Assembly (NCBI GenBank): GCA_027604005.1
Contig: JADGJT010000040.1
Span: 1-64,000, forward strand
Source of the DNA: Dinochytrium kinnereticum
Lineage: Eukaryota > Chytridiomycota > Chytridiomycetes > Chytridiales > Chytridiaceae
Direction of reading: 5' to 3'
Length of the DNA stretch: 64,000 nucleotides
Shown here: positions 21,201 through 31,425 of the stretch, piece by piece
Position numbering within the stretch: position 1 is the first letter of the stretch
Layout of the letters: each line of letters begins with the position of its first letter
Made by a program: the position numbers and the translations under genes
The notes under the pieces: model-generated
What the model was told of the DNA's origin: nothing
What the model saw: the letters and a program-made list of their open reading frames with translations, nothing else
Databases searched by the model: none

Positions 21201-23810
21201 CAGATACAAAATCACCGATCAACCCCTCTCGACCCCCTCATCAAGGTTCACCGTTCTCCCTGCTGAAGACATGCAGTCTCGGCAGATGGTTGCTTTGAAG
21301 GTTTATGCGAGGCGGGGCGGCAGTGAAGACCCTGAGGCGGCCTTTAGGAGGGAAGTAGCTTTGTTGAGGAGGTTGAAACATCAGGTACGTGGGGGGGAGA
21401 GGTTTTGGAGTTTGTGCCTTTTTTTTTTTCCGTGTGTGTAGGGGGGGTTTGGTGCCTTTTTTCTTTGCGAGGGGGGAAGACTTGATTGCTTTATTTCCCG
21501 GCGGATAGAGGGTGGCGTTGGTAAACCTTGGTGGGTGGATTATGGTGGGGGGGGGGGATTGGAAGGATAGTTTTATTGAGTTCTCTCTCTGTTATTCTAA
21601 ATTCGAGAAACATCACATAAGACACAGTTCTAACATTCACCCCTCGCCCCCCCCCCCCCCCTGCACTTGCAGAACGTTGTTCAACTGCTTGGGTTTCACG
21701 CGCTTGAGGAGGCGGATGGATCGATGGTCTGGGTTTCTGTGATGCAGAGGTGCACGGAGAATCTGGCGCAGTTTTTGGAGAGGAATCCGGGGTTGCAGGA
21801 TTTGGTCGTCAGGAGTTTTGTGAAGGTATTGCTTTTTCCGGTTTTTTTTTTTTTTTTTTTTGTATGTGTGTGTTGTGTGTGTGGTTGGTGGTTTGTGTTT
21901 GTGCTTTTTTTTTTTGAGGGGTGGGGTCGGGGGAGGTAAGTGTGCTTTTTTTTTTTTTTTTGGGGGGGGGGGGGGGGTGGGTGTGGGGCAGGTGTAGTAT
22001 TGTTTTGAGACGGCTGGGGGGACAGGGGGGGACAGTTGGGAGTCGCTCGTTTTTTTTTTGATTACATTGATTATGGTTGTTCTGTTGTGTAGAGCGTTGA
22101 TCTTTTGTTTTCTTTTGTTATGTGAAAAGTACAAAGAGTTTGTTTAAATAATTCCATCTTGCCCTTGCATCCTGCCCCCCCTAACCACCTTCTCACCACC
22201 AGGGAATCTGCGAAGGCCTCAGCTACCTCTCCGACAACGCCATAATCCACACCGACCTCAAACCCTCCAACATCCTCCTCATCGATGGCATCTTTGTCCG
22301 TCTCGCCGACTTTGAATCCGCACGAATCGCATACAAGGAAACCGTCTCAACCGTCTCCCTAGCCTACGCCTCCCCAGAGGTCGCAACAGCCTACCACCGC
22401 ACCCTGACCACCCACACCCCAACCCAAGTCATCGCGATGCACTCGATCGACATGTGGTCTGTCGGATGCGTGATGTTTGAGATGTACGCTGGCCGACCAG
22501 TCACAGCAGGGATGAGCGAGTCAGCCATGCTCGAGTTTCTGATCTCCCGTGAACCCATCAAGATCCCTCAAGGGATGGTTGGACCGGGTCAGGCGCGGCA
22601 TCTGCTTGGATCGTTGCTGGCGCGTGACCCTGGGGTGAGGAAATCCGCGCGTCAGGTGCTGGTGTCTGGGTACTTGAATGCTGGTCAGGACACGGTGGAG
22701 ATTGCGATGAGTCGTGGGGCCATTGAGGAGAAGATTGGGAGGGTTGAGAGGGAGGTTTTGAGGGTTGGGAGAGGGGTTTTGAGGGTTGAGGAGGCTCAGA
22801 GGGTTGTTAAGAGGATTTTGGCGAATGATGTTGAGGCGATGGTGCCGAGGATTGTGGCTATGGTGCCGTCTGCTACGGGAGTTAGGTGGGATCAGATTCA
22901 GTGGTGGGGTGAGTACATCCTTCAATGTTGTGCTTTCCCTTCCCCCCTCGCGGCCCCGCGGCGATGAAAGATCCTAAGACTGTATGTGGGAAGAAGATTC
23001 TGGCGAGGGCCCCCGCGCTCACGCCGACGGAAGGAGNNNNNNNNNNAGAAAAAAAAAAAAAAAAGAAAAAGAATAATCTCAAACCGTCCCCCACTCTCCC
23101 TCAGAAAGAAAGAAAAGAAGAAAAAAAAAACTACAACAAAAACGAGCAAACTAACTGTTCCCTTTCCCCCAACCACATCTCCACCTCACCATACTTTTTT
23201 TAAAAAAAAAACAAAAAACGAAAAAAAAACCCTCACAGGAACCGACGTCTTTCGCCTTCACCTCCTCTGCGAATGGCCCGGCAACGACCCAGAAGACGAC
23301 CCATCCTTCTACTCCCTCCCCTCCCGCTCCGGCAAGCCCTCTCCCGAACACACCCACTACGTAGGCCCCCACCTAACCGCCGACCCGGGCTACCCCATAG
23401 CGGACCCACGTAAATTCGCCCGCACGATCGGGCCAGTCCTCCAAGCAGGCATGTCGATCGCGTCCGCCGCCATCGGCGCCGGGTCACTCGCCATGGGACG
23501 GATAGGCCCCAACCCCGTAGGTGGAGCAGCAGCGGGGGGGTCTCTGTTCGCGTCGGTCGGTGTGAGGCCTTTGGAGTATTTTGAGAGGCTCTCTGGGATG
23601 TTGGAGGAGGTTCGGGGGGTTGATGGGTGGGAGAGGGTGGAGGCTGGGAGGGTGGAGGGACAGGGGATTAGGGAGTTGGAGGCGTTTTTGGGGAGGGAGG
23701 ATCCTGGGAGACGGTTTGGGGGGTTGGAGAAGTGTGTTGATAGAGATGGGTCTGTTTTGTGGCTTTGTGAGCATCATGCTCATGTTGTTCGTAGGAGGTT
23801 TCAGCGGTAG
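18296..23810 (+). CDS. Kelch ectodomain - transmembrane - protein kinase receptor-like protein
   Basis: Nine exons: 18296-18593, 18881-18937, 19107-19402, 19737-20070, 20362-21003, 21176-21384, 21673-21825, 22203-22908, 23239-23810; every junction is in phase, giving 1088 residues. Order: signal peptide (1-22), kelch-type repeats (about 25-350, with paired Gly and YIF/VWEFDLVTMEW motifs), Ser/Thr/Pro stalk, one membrane span (about 407-429, followed by HQQKKKREAR as stop-transfer), juxtamembrane segment, and a kinase domain from about 550. Kinase residues: VALKVYAR (Lys584), Glu602, HTDLKPSN (Asp681, Asn686), ADFE (Asp699) and SPE. A Gly-rich loop is not evident and DFG reads DFE. The last 190 residues (LHLLCEWPG, GYPI.DP, LWLCEHH) form an unassigned domain. 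The kinase half has no own start codon, which supports one gene. The last intron contains the N gap. Donors of introns 4 and 5 are weak. Confidence 0.8.
23037..23046. other. Assembly gap of ten N
   Basis: Ten undetermined bases inside the last predicted intron (22909-23238) of the kelch-kinase gene. The true length is unknown. The flanks are an A-rich low-complexity tract, a typical place for assembly failure. The junction frame of the gene does not depend on the gap length. Confidence 0.95.
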
Positions 23811-24195
23811 GTTTGTCGCTGTGTGGCGTCGTCTCTGGGGATGGAGACGTTTTTGATGAATACTTTTTCTTTTTTTTTTTTGGACGCGATTGCTTGCTTG
23901 CTTTTCTCTCCAGCATTTCATTTTCCTTTTTTCGCTCCTTCACCCTCATGTCGTTTGCATGTACTTCTTGTGCCTTTTTTACTGCTTTAGCTGCCGTGTG
24001 CATTTCCCGCTTCCAGTTTGGCCATTACGAGTTCTTTTGCTTCTTATTCACATATCATGTGTAAAAAAGATTTGGCTTTGCCACAAAGCCTCGCCTCAAA
24101 GTAAGAAATAAAAAGCAAGTGTTGGGGACTTTTTTTTTTCAAAAGTGGTGGAGATAAAAAACTACGCTGCAGTCGTAGGAAACGAAGAAACGGTC
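23811..24195. other. Intergenic region
   Basis: T-rich, 385 bases. The downstream frame is open from 24145, but the first in-frame ATG is at 24196. No other feature is recognised. Confidence 0.35.
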
Positions 24196-25371
24196 ATGGC
24201 GGACGCGATACTCAACCTGGAGCTCGCCCAAGCCCTTCTTCCACTATCACAACGCGAAATCAACAAAGCTTCACGCGACTCACCCACCAGACAAACAACA
24301 ATCGAGGCGCTACCCCTCCCACGCCCCTCAAATCCCTCCAAATCAGATCCCAAAGCATTTGTTCTTCGAAACGTCCTTTCAAAAGCAGAATGCGACTCTC
24401 TGATCAGCTTTGCAGAATCCTCGACAAGGGAGGATGGCCTCCCACTGCGTAGGTTCTCTCCCATGACCCACACGCTAAACTCCTGCAGTCTCTCCCGTGG
24501 ATGATGGGAAGAATAAAGACTTTGTGTTTACCCAACGAGCCATTTTACGGTCCCCGGAGTTTGCCAAGATGATGTGGGATAGGGTTGGGAGGACGCTGAT
24601 GGAGCATGATGATCAGATTGGACAGGAGTTTTGCGTTAGTGGGGAGGAAGATCTGTCTCTGGTTGGGAGGTCGTGGAGGATGGAGGGGAGGTGGAAGGCG
24701 ATGGGATTCAAGTTGGGTTTTTTGTTTTTTTTTGGTTGAGGTTTGATGAGGATGCTGATACTTTTGGTGCAGTGAAGTTTGGAGAATAGCGAGATATGAT
24801 CCTGGTGGACACTTTGGTATGAATGGCCTCTCTGTGGGTGTTGATTCAATCACCTCATACTTTTTGGATTAGGACCACACAGAGACGGATTCCTTCAGCT
24901 TGATATAAACAACCGATCTTTCAAAACCTTCATGTTCTACCTAAACGGCGACTTCACCGGCGGCCCCACAAACTTTGTCCAAGACCAACCACTCTTCAGA
25001 GATCCAAGCGGCAAGATAAGAGCAAGGGTGAGCAATTCTCCCCACCCTTACACCCACCTTTCTTAACGATGCCCGAAAACAAACAGGACGGCACAGTGAC
25101 GGCACAGGTGTTTCCTGAGCCTGGTCTCGCTCTGGTGTTCAATCATGGCCTCCTTCACGAAGGCGGGTCCTTGAAGTCTGGACAAAAGTACATTTTACGA
25201 AGCGAGATCATGTACGAACGGGTGCATCGACTTGAGATGACGGAGGAGGAGACGGAGGCTATTGCGTTGAAGAGACGCGCAGAGCTACTGGAGAGTGAGG
25301 GGCAGGCGATGAGGGCCGTGGAGATGTATCGGAAGGCGTTCAAGCTCTGTCCAGAGCTTGAGAGATTCTGA
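24196..25371 (+). CDS. Prolyl 4-hydroxylase-type 2-oxoglutarate/Fe(II) dioxygenase
   Basis: Five exons: 24196-24448, 24489-24711, 24773-24816, 24873-25027, 25087-25371; 319 residues. The core double-stranded beta-helix has the family motifs: FNEVWRIARYDPGGHF (assembled across the exon 2/3 junction), the metal pair in PHRDG (His176, Asp178), FYLNGDFTGGPTNF, the distal ligand in NHGLLHEGG (His249) and the 2-oxoglutarate-binding basic residues in GQKYILRSEIMY. It should hydroxylate a protein residue, most likely proline, using oxygen and 2-oxoglutarate. No signal peptide is seen, so a cytosolic or nuclear target is more likely than a secreted collagen-like one. The C-terminal 40 residues form a helix resembling one TPR unit (AELLESEGQAMRAVEMYRKA). 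Confidence 0.85.
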
Positions 25372-25708
25372 GCAGCTCTGCCCGCTGAAGCCAATGCTCG
25401 CTCAGCGTCTCCATCTTTCAGCATGACGCCTCGCTCGCTCGCGTCGCCTGCACGCGCCCACTTGTTTGCGTGAAACTTGAAATAAATAACACCGTCGAAA
25501 CAGGGACAGCAGAACCCCTTGCTGATCCATGTGATTCAGACAAGCAAAAATGCAATCCCCTTCTGCACCCGCTCAACCGGCTCGGCAACGACGACGGCCC
25601 CGACACCCTTCCAACGGCCACAACGCACCTCCAGATACACCCTCTCCTCCAAACTCCCCATCTGCGTCCTTGCCATCTATCACCTGTGGAGAAGGGCGGA
25701 AAGGAAGA
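25372..25708. other. Intergenic region
   Basis: 337 bases. An in-frame upstream ATG at 25550 would lengthen the next protein by 53 Pro/Ser/Arg-rich residues, but the signal-peptide-like segment follows the ATG at 25709. Confidence 0.35.
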
Positions 25709-27644
25709 ATGAGGCCAAATGCCACCATCCATCGCAAAAGGAGATGGAGCAATCTCCTCCCTCTTGTCCTGATGGGTTCATCAGCTCACAACATTCCAAC
25801 GGCCTATTCCCAGTCCACGTCCGCATCAAAGTCCCCATCCACTTCCGCCACCATCACCACTGCTGCAGCTCGACCCATGGAAACAACCCCTCCTTCTTTT
25901 ATGGCCTGCATGAACCTCAGGACGATCCTCGAGAATTGGGGCTACACTGTGGTGTTTGGGGAGCCCAATCCAGCCTTTTGTCGATGCAACTTTCGGACGA
26001 CGAATGGGGCTGTGATGCCTGTTGTTTCCTGTATGCCAAGCGCTGTGGGGGGTCCAAGCTCTCCTGCTGGATTTGATTCATTGTAGGTGTTTTGACATCA
26101 GCATGATCGATGGTTTCGGTGGCTTATGGGTCTTCTTTTGTGTAGGTTTATCAATAACCCACCGACGCCGCTTCAGGCATTTCCGGAATTGCTTTTGCCA
26201 GGGCTAGGCGTCACGGTTGGGTTTGAGAACCTGTACACTTTGTAAGCCTTTTTTTTTGGCGGGTAACTGCTTTCTTTTGCTGACCTAGTTTTTAGGAGTT
26301 GCATCAATAACTGCATTTATGGGGAGACTGTTTTGTTGGACACTGCACGACTTCCTCCACTCTTAACTACTCTGTGAGTGACTCGTCAACCATTTTGGAT
26401 TGTTCGTTAGGCATGGTGCTAAGTGCTTTTATAGAGATGTATCCAGCAACACGAACATCACTGGAACATGGCCGTCGCCAGAGTTCTTCTCCATCACAAC
26501 AATGTGAGTACAAACAAAGCTTCCTGGGCTTATGCTCACCGTTCTTTTTCAAAGCATCATGAATCGCTCGAATCTTTGCTGTCCCGATCAAATTCCAGCG
26601 AAGAACATTGTGTGTCGTGGCGCTGTAAGATCTTGTCTTGGCGGAATTGTGATTCCTCCTGGTGGTGAATCCGCTCTACCAACCGCCACAACATCATCCG
26701 CGTCCTCCATCACATCCGCTCCTTCTTCTGTCATTAGCGTCAGCAGCTTCACCATCGATACCCTTACAACCTTCTCCCGTGCGACTTTCTACCCCACAGT
26801 GTCGCCCGCTGGATCTTTATTCCCGTCAACCATCAGCAGCTCTATTCTGGCTGTCATTATTGCGGCCAGTATTTTGGCCTTTCTTTTAATTGTGGTGTCG
26901 ATTACCGTTGTTTTCATCAAGGGGAGGCGGGGTCCCAGGAGTGATGCTCTGAAAAACCCACCTGAAATACCGCCGTCTGTTCTGCCGTCCACTCTATCAA
27001 TTCAGCCAGTCGCTGTCCCCTCCGATGCATCATCTCCCAACACGCCTCTGTCACCCAAGGCCAACGCTATGTCGCGCGGAGGCATGTTTCCCGATCTCGA
27101 GGACGATGCAGGGCCATCAACCCAGTTCATGATTTCCACCGGAGCCACCGCCATCTCTGTCGTGACTGCAACCGTGACAAAGATCCCTCCACCCATTGTC
27201 GCGACTGTCCCTCTTCCTGCAGGAAAAGAATCCACGTGGCAGCTTTCAAGGAACGACGTCCCCATTCCACACACCCTTCAGGCGCCTTCAAATCCTTACA
27301 TGCAGATCCCATCTTGGCCTCAGTATTCCCCACATCCTCGTCAGCCTCCGCCGCCGAATACCCACATATCGCCTCTGAAGCGATCTGTCATGGATCCGCC
27401 CAGACAGCGAGGGGTGGGAGGTGGTGGGGTGGGTCGACCGTACACGGTTTTTACGGCTGGAGAGATCGTGAAGGGGAATGGTGGGAGGCCGTCATCGCCA
27501 TTTTTGGAGGAATCGGGGGTGAGGGATGAGGCTGGAGGAGCGCGGGGTGCTGCTTGTGCCTCTCATGATTTGGAAGTGATTGCTGAGGAGAGGGAAAGCG
27601 AAACGGGGAGTCAGGGAGGGGACGTTGCTGCCTTGATGGCTTAA
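25709..27644 (+). CDS. Single-pass cell-surface protein with Cys-rich, LRR-like ectodomain
   Basis: Five exons: 25709-26082, 26146-26241, 26296-26373, 26411-26503, 26555-27644; 576 residues. The start at 25709 places a basic stretch and hydrophobic core (RWSNLLPLVLMGSSA) at the N-terminus as signal peptide. The ectodomain has conserved-looking Cys (CMNLRTILENWG, CRCNF, SCINNCIYG, NLCCPDQIP, IVCRGAV) and small exons of 78-96 bases, each about one repeat long. NITGTWPSPEFF resembles a plant-type leucine-rich repeat (xGxIPxxF). A Ser/Thr stalk leads to a membrane span (about 311-335, ILAVIIAASILAFLLIVVSITVVF) followed by KGRRGPR. The 240-residue cytosolic tail is Pro/Ser-rich with no enzymatic domain. 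It could be a wall sensor or adhesin; the function is not proven. Confidence 0.65.
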
Positions 27645-27841
27645 AGTGTTATTGATGGTGGGATGGTTATTGTAATTGTTTTTGAGACGCGCACGCGCAT
27701 GTTCTATCTTCATCATGTCGTTGGCATGTTCTATCTTTATCATGTCGTTGAAGAACCCGTTAAAGAAAGAAAGCGGACCGCGTCCCAACCCAGTGGTTGC
27801 GTGCAGAACCGAGTGTTGGATGCTTCCAAAAATTGTCACCC

Positions 27842-27862
27842 TTTTTTTTTTTTTTTTTTTTT
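27842..27862 (+). promoter_or_regulatory. Poly-T tract 30 bases before the helicase start
   Basis: A run of 21 T directly upstream of the DEAD-box helicase ATG (27893). Such tracts exclude nucleosomes in fungal promoters, and this one sits where the promoter or leader must be. The frame stays open through it, but as a Phe run it is unlikely to be coding. Confidence 0.4.
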
Positions 27863-27892
27863 GCTCTGCTCTGTTTGCTGTTGCGTCTCTCC

Positions 27893-30800
27893 ATGTTCAA
27901 GATTGAACGCTTCGATGGCGAGTCGAGCACCCAGGGCACATCCTCCTCCGACCAGCTGAAAAGAGGCGCGGGTCTGACCCCCACCCTGGCCAGGATTCAC
28001 AGCCTGAAGCAGAAGAAGAGAAAAGAGCGAGATGCAGACCGCGAGGACGGAGAGAGCTATGATGGGAGTGGAGAACGCGCATATACCGGTGGAATGCACC
28101 CTGACCGAGAGATATTCCAATCTCGTCAGAAAATTGAAGGAAGAGATCCGCAGAATGGGTGGGAGGAGCGAGGAAGAGGGTTGAAGAAGGAAGGCGATCA
28201 TGATGGTCATCAGAATGGGTGGGAGGAACGAGGAGGGTGGAGGCGGCATGGCGATCATGATACCTCTTATGGCCATTCAGGAGGTCCCGCGGGACACGTT
28301 ACGGGAAAGCGGCCGTCTTGGAGGGATCTAAAGGCGCAAGGTCGGAAGAAGAGCAAGTGGGTGCGTGAGCTTGAGAAAGAGCATGGAGGCGGTGATGATT
28401 ACGAGATAGAAGGAGGCGAGCAGGATGAAGGGCATGAAAGAAGCCAGGAACCACAACAGCAGCTGGGATCCTTTGATAAGAAGAAGAAGAGAGGTGGGAA
28501 GAAGTTTCGAGAGAGGAAGATGAGGACTTTGGCAGAGCAAGGGATCAAGGTCACGCCAAGACCAGATGAGGAGCGGTCTGCAGGTGCTCAGTCTCCATCC
28601 AGGAACGGAGGTGACATGGAGGTAGATGATGAAGCCGATCCCGTGGATGAGGCCCATGCCGAGAATGAAAGTATCATGCCGACTCTATTGAAGACACCGA
28701 CAGATCAGGAAGGAGGCGGCGTAATCGAAGACGATGGCTCCGAAGAAGACGATTACAGTGATGCTGGAGATGGAGCCGCCCATCCTCAACCCGTCCCGGA
28801 CGAGGAGGATGAGGAGGAAGACGAAGAAGCTGAAAATGACACACAAGCCGACGACCCAAGCCAAATAGCCTCCACGCGCGGCCTTCCACCCCCCAAATCA
28901 GCCATCTCTTCGCTCCCGGAGTGGTTATCAAACCCAACTATCATCTCATCAACGCTTGGCAACCCCACAGAAGAGAGCAGCATTGCCAACCCGGAATGGG
29001 GTCTATCCACTCGCACGGCATCAAGACTTGAAGCCATGGGAATCAAGCACCTTTTCCCAGTCCAACAGGCTATTCTTCCAAAGCTCCTGCGGTCGAGATA
29101 CGGTACATCATCAATGCCCGAGGCGACTTTGTCATCTGCCTCCTCTGCTACAGAAGGTGAGGTGGCGAGGCATTTGGTGTTGGGGGATCTATGCGTTTCA
29201 GCTCCGACTGGTTCTGGAAAGACTCTTGCATTTGCCCTTCCTATTCTCGAAGCGCTTGGATCTCGAGTTATAACGAGACTCCGCGCCCTCATTGTTCTTC
29301 CCACACGAGATTTGGCTGTTCAGGTCAAGGCGACTTTTGATGCCGTAGCAAAAGGCTCTGGTCTGAGAATCGCTCTCGTGACTGGTTCAACTAGTTTCGC
29401 GGCCGAACAGGGAGTTTTAGTGGATCGCGGCGTTGCCTTATGCGAGACTTCTGGCGCTTTAGATAGTTTGCAAGGACGGCGTGATCGGATATCGATGGAC
29501 GTGGAGACGGAGGGACCTGGGCAAGGCTCCGGAAAGGTAGACATTCTGGTTGCCACTCCAGGTCGTTTAGTCGATCATCTGATAGGCACGCCTGGTTTCA
29601 CGCTCAAGCATCTGAGGTTCCTTGTTCTTGATGAGGCCGATCGGCTTCTCAGCCAAAGTTACCAGGGATGGCTTGACCTTGTTTTGAAAGCTGCGTCTGG
29701 CGTTGACGTATTCGATTCCACTGCTGCTAGCGCGCGGTCCGGCATGCACATCCCAAGCCCTCACGCCAACATGCTCGAAATCCGCAAGACCTCCAAGTCT
29801 ATCAAGTCCGATAGAGGGCTCTGGAATCCCAACGAATGGGATCTGGACCCATACGGACGCCCCGTCCATACCGCGATCACCCTTCGCGCAGAGAAATCCA
29901 ACACAGCCACAACATCAAAAGTCCTCCGTCATGTCACCCCTCTTCAAAAACTTCTATTCTCCGCAACCCTCACCCGTAATCCAGCTAAGATTGCGTCGTT
30001 GAGGCTGAATAATCCGGCTTACATTGCTGTTTCTGCACCTGTGGCTGATACGGGGATGGCTCTAGATGATGATGAGACTCGCGCTGAGGAAGTAGAGAGG
30101 TATACAGCACCCGATACGCTGAGGGAGCATATGATTGTCGTCACGGATCCTTACGACAAACCTCTTGCGCTTTTCCACCTTCTCTTCAACATGAACATGA
30201 CTGGAGTCTTGGTCTTTACGAAATCCGTTGAAGCTGCGCATCGACTCGCCGCCTTGATTGACTTCTTTGCAGCCCATTGGTCCGGTGAGACCAGAGAAAA
30301 GGAGGTGGTTTGGGCTCGAGCCATTTCGTCAGATCTTACCTCGGCGGGACGACGACAGCTCATTGATTCCTTCCGAAAGAATCAAGTGAGGTCGCTTATC
30401 TGCTCTGACGTCATGTCAAGAGGTATGGATTTGGGAGCAACCGTCCAGACCGTTATCAACTACGATGCACCTATGCGGGCCAAGACTTACGTGCATCGTG
30501 TTGGTCGAACAGCTCGAGCAGGGAGGGAAGGAGACGCCTACACAATTCTTGAATCCAAGGAGGCAAGGAGGTTTAAAGAGCAGATGGGGAAAGTCGGGAG
30601 AAGTGGTGGAAGGATAGTTGGAAAGGTTCGACCTGTGCCAAAGGACATTGACCCTTTGAGGGAAGGGTATGAGGTTGCACTCGGGAATTTGAGGGATTGG
30701 GTTCGACCTGGGCGCGGTGGTGATGCGGAGGAAGGTGGAGTTGACGTTGGTGAGACAAATGAGGAGACTGGGACCACGGGTAACGTGTTGGGTGATGTTG

Positions 30801-31138
30801 ATTTTAATGAAGAGGAGGAGGAGGAGGAGGAGGAGGTTCAGCTAAAGTCTACGATGTTGAATGAGAAGGACGGGAACGAGGAGCCCGACGCCTTCTTAAA
30901 CGATAGGCTTGAGGACGCTGATGGCGATAGTGATGATAACGAGGTGGAGGAGGACGGGTTTATCGCTGAAGACGCCGCGAGCGTTACTAAAGGCAAGGGG
31001 AATGCAACATCACTAACGAGGGAGAAGGGTCTCTTGGCACGACGGAATGAAATGATGGTTATCAATGAGAGCGAGCTGTCGCCGGGGTTGATTGGATTGG
31101 CCGAAGTGCTGAAGAGGGGCAGGAGTAGTCTCTTATGA
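27893..31138 (+). CDS. DBP6: DEAD-box ATP-dependent RNA helicase, Dbp6/DDX51 type
   Basis: A single exon of 1081 residues from ATG 27893 (MFKIERFDG, as in the DDX51 N-terminus). The first 350 residues are Lys/Glu/Asp-rich and probably nucleolar. Then come all helicase motifs in order: Q motif (FPVQQAILP), I (APTGSGKT), Ia (PTRDLA), Ib (ATPGRL), II (DEAD), III (SAT), IV (VLVFTKS), V (SRGMDLG) and VI (HRVGRTARAG). The sequence around motif III (KLLFSATLTRNPAKIASLRL) is typical of DDX51/Dbp6 among DEAD-box proteins. Dbp6 acts in early 60S ribosomal subunit assembly in the nucleolus. The protein is longer than yeast Dbp6 (629) because of the acidic N-terminus, an insert between motifs Ia and Ib, and an acidic C-terminal tail (Glu run near 30809-30835). 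It ends with PGLIGLAEVLKRGRSSLL. Confidence 0.9.
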   Translation: MFKIERFDGESSTQGTSSSDQLKRGAGLTPTLARIHSLKQKKRKERDADREDGESYDGSGERAYTGGMHPDREIFQSRQKIEGRDPQNGWEERGRGLKKEGDHDGHQNGWEERGGWRRHGDHDTSYGHSGGPAGHVTGKRPSWRDLKAQGRKKSKWVRELEKEHGGGDDYEIEGGEQDEGHERSQEPQQQLGSFDKKKKRGGKKFRERKMRTLAEQGIKVTPRPDEERSAGAQSPSRNGGDMEVDDEADPVDEAHAENESIMPTLLKTPTDQEGGGVIEDDGSEEDDYSDAGDGAAHPQPVPDEEDEEEDEEAENDTQADDPSQIASTRGLPPPKSAISSLPEWLSNPTIISSTLGNPTEESSIANPEWGLSTRTASRLEAMGIKHLFPVQQAILPKLLRSRYGTSSMPEATLSSASSATEGEVARHLVLGDLCVSAPTGSGKTLAFALPILEALGSRVITRLRALIVLPTRDLAVQVKATFDAVAKGSGLRIALVTGSTSFAAEQGVLVDRGVALCETSGALDSLQGRRDRISMDVETEGPGQGSGKVDILVATPGRLVDHLIGTPGFTLKHLRFLVLDEADRLLSQSYQGWLDLVLKAASGVDVFDSTAASARSGMHIPSPHANMLEIRKTSKSIKSDRGLWNPNEWDLDPYGRPVHTAITLRAEKSNTATTSKVLRHVTPLQKLLFSATLTRNPAKIASLRLNNPAYIAVSAPVADTGMALDDDETRAEEVERYTAPDTLREHMIVVTDPYDKPLALFHLLFNMNMTGVLVFTKSVEAAHRLAALIDFFAAHWSGETREKEVVWARAISSDLTSAGRRQLIDSFRKNQVRSLICSDVMSRGMDLGATVQTVINYDAPMRAKTYVHRVGRTARAGREGDAYTILESKEARRFKEQMGKVGRSGGRIVGKVRPVPKDIDPLREGYEVALGNLRDWVRPGRGGDAEEGGVDVGETNEETGTTGNVLGDVDFNEEEEEEEEEVQLKSTMLNEKDGNEEPDAFLNDRLEDADGDSDDNEVEEDGFIAEDAASVTKGKGNATSLTREKGLLARRNEMMVINESELSPGLIGLAEVLKRGRSSLL

Positions 31139-31425
31139 AAGGGCGTTTTTGTATTTAACTGTTGGCTAGGGTTGGGTCAATGCATTCTACTCGAAGGGAT
31201 AATAATAATAATAAAGAGCTTTATATACGAGGATGGGTGAAGTCATTTCAGATGCCAATGCAAGTAACTATTTTTATTGATATTAAGGTGAAAGTGCAGA
31301 TGATGGACTGTGAAGAATAATATACAGGGGTGGAGGGAAAAAGTCGGAGGGCAATCTGGCACAAAGAAGAGAGAGTTCAACTTCATAGCAGAAGCGCCTA
31401 TGAATACGGGGAGTATCTCAAAAAG
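31139..31425. other. Convergent intergenic region
   Basis: 3' region of the helicase gene. An AATAATAATAATAAAG sequence near 31200-31215 could act as polyadenylation signal. Nothing else is seen. Confidence 0.4.

Noticed and set aside
21176..23810. Kinase region as a separate gene
   Set aside because: No in-frame ATG with upstream promoter; the acceptor at 21175 and the donor at 21003 join the kelch-TM exon in phase.
27670..27740. Near-repeat of a 24-27 base unit (TGTTCTATCTT.ATCATGTCGTTG) suggesting a CRISPR or tandem array
   Set aside because: Only two imperfect copies in the 3' region of the surface-protein gene; no array and a eukaryotic context.
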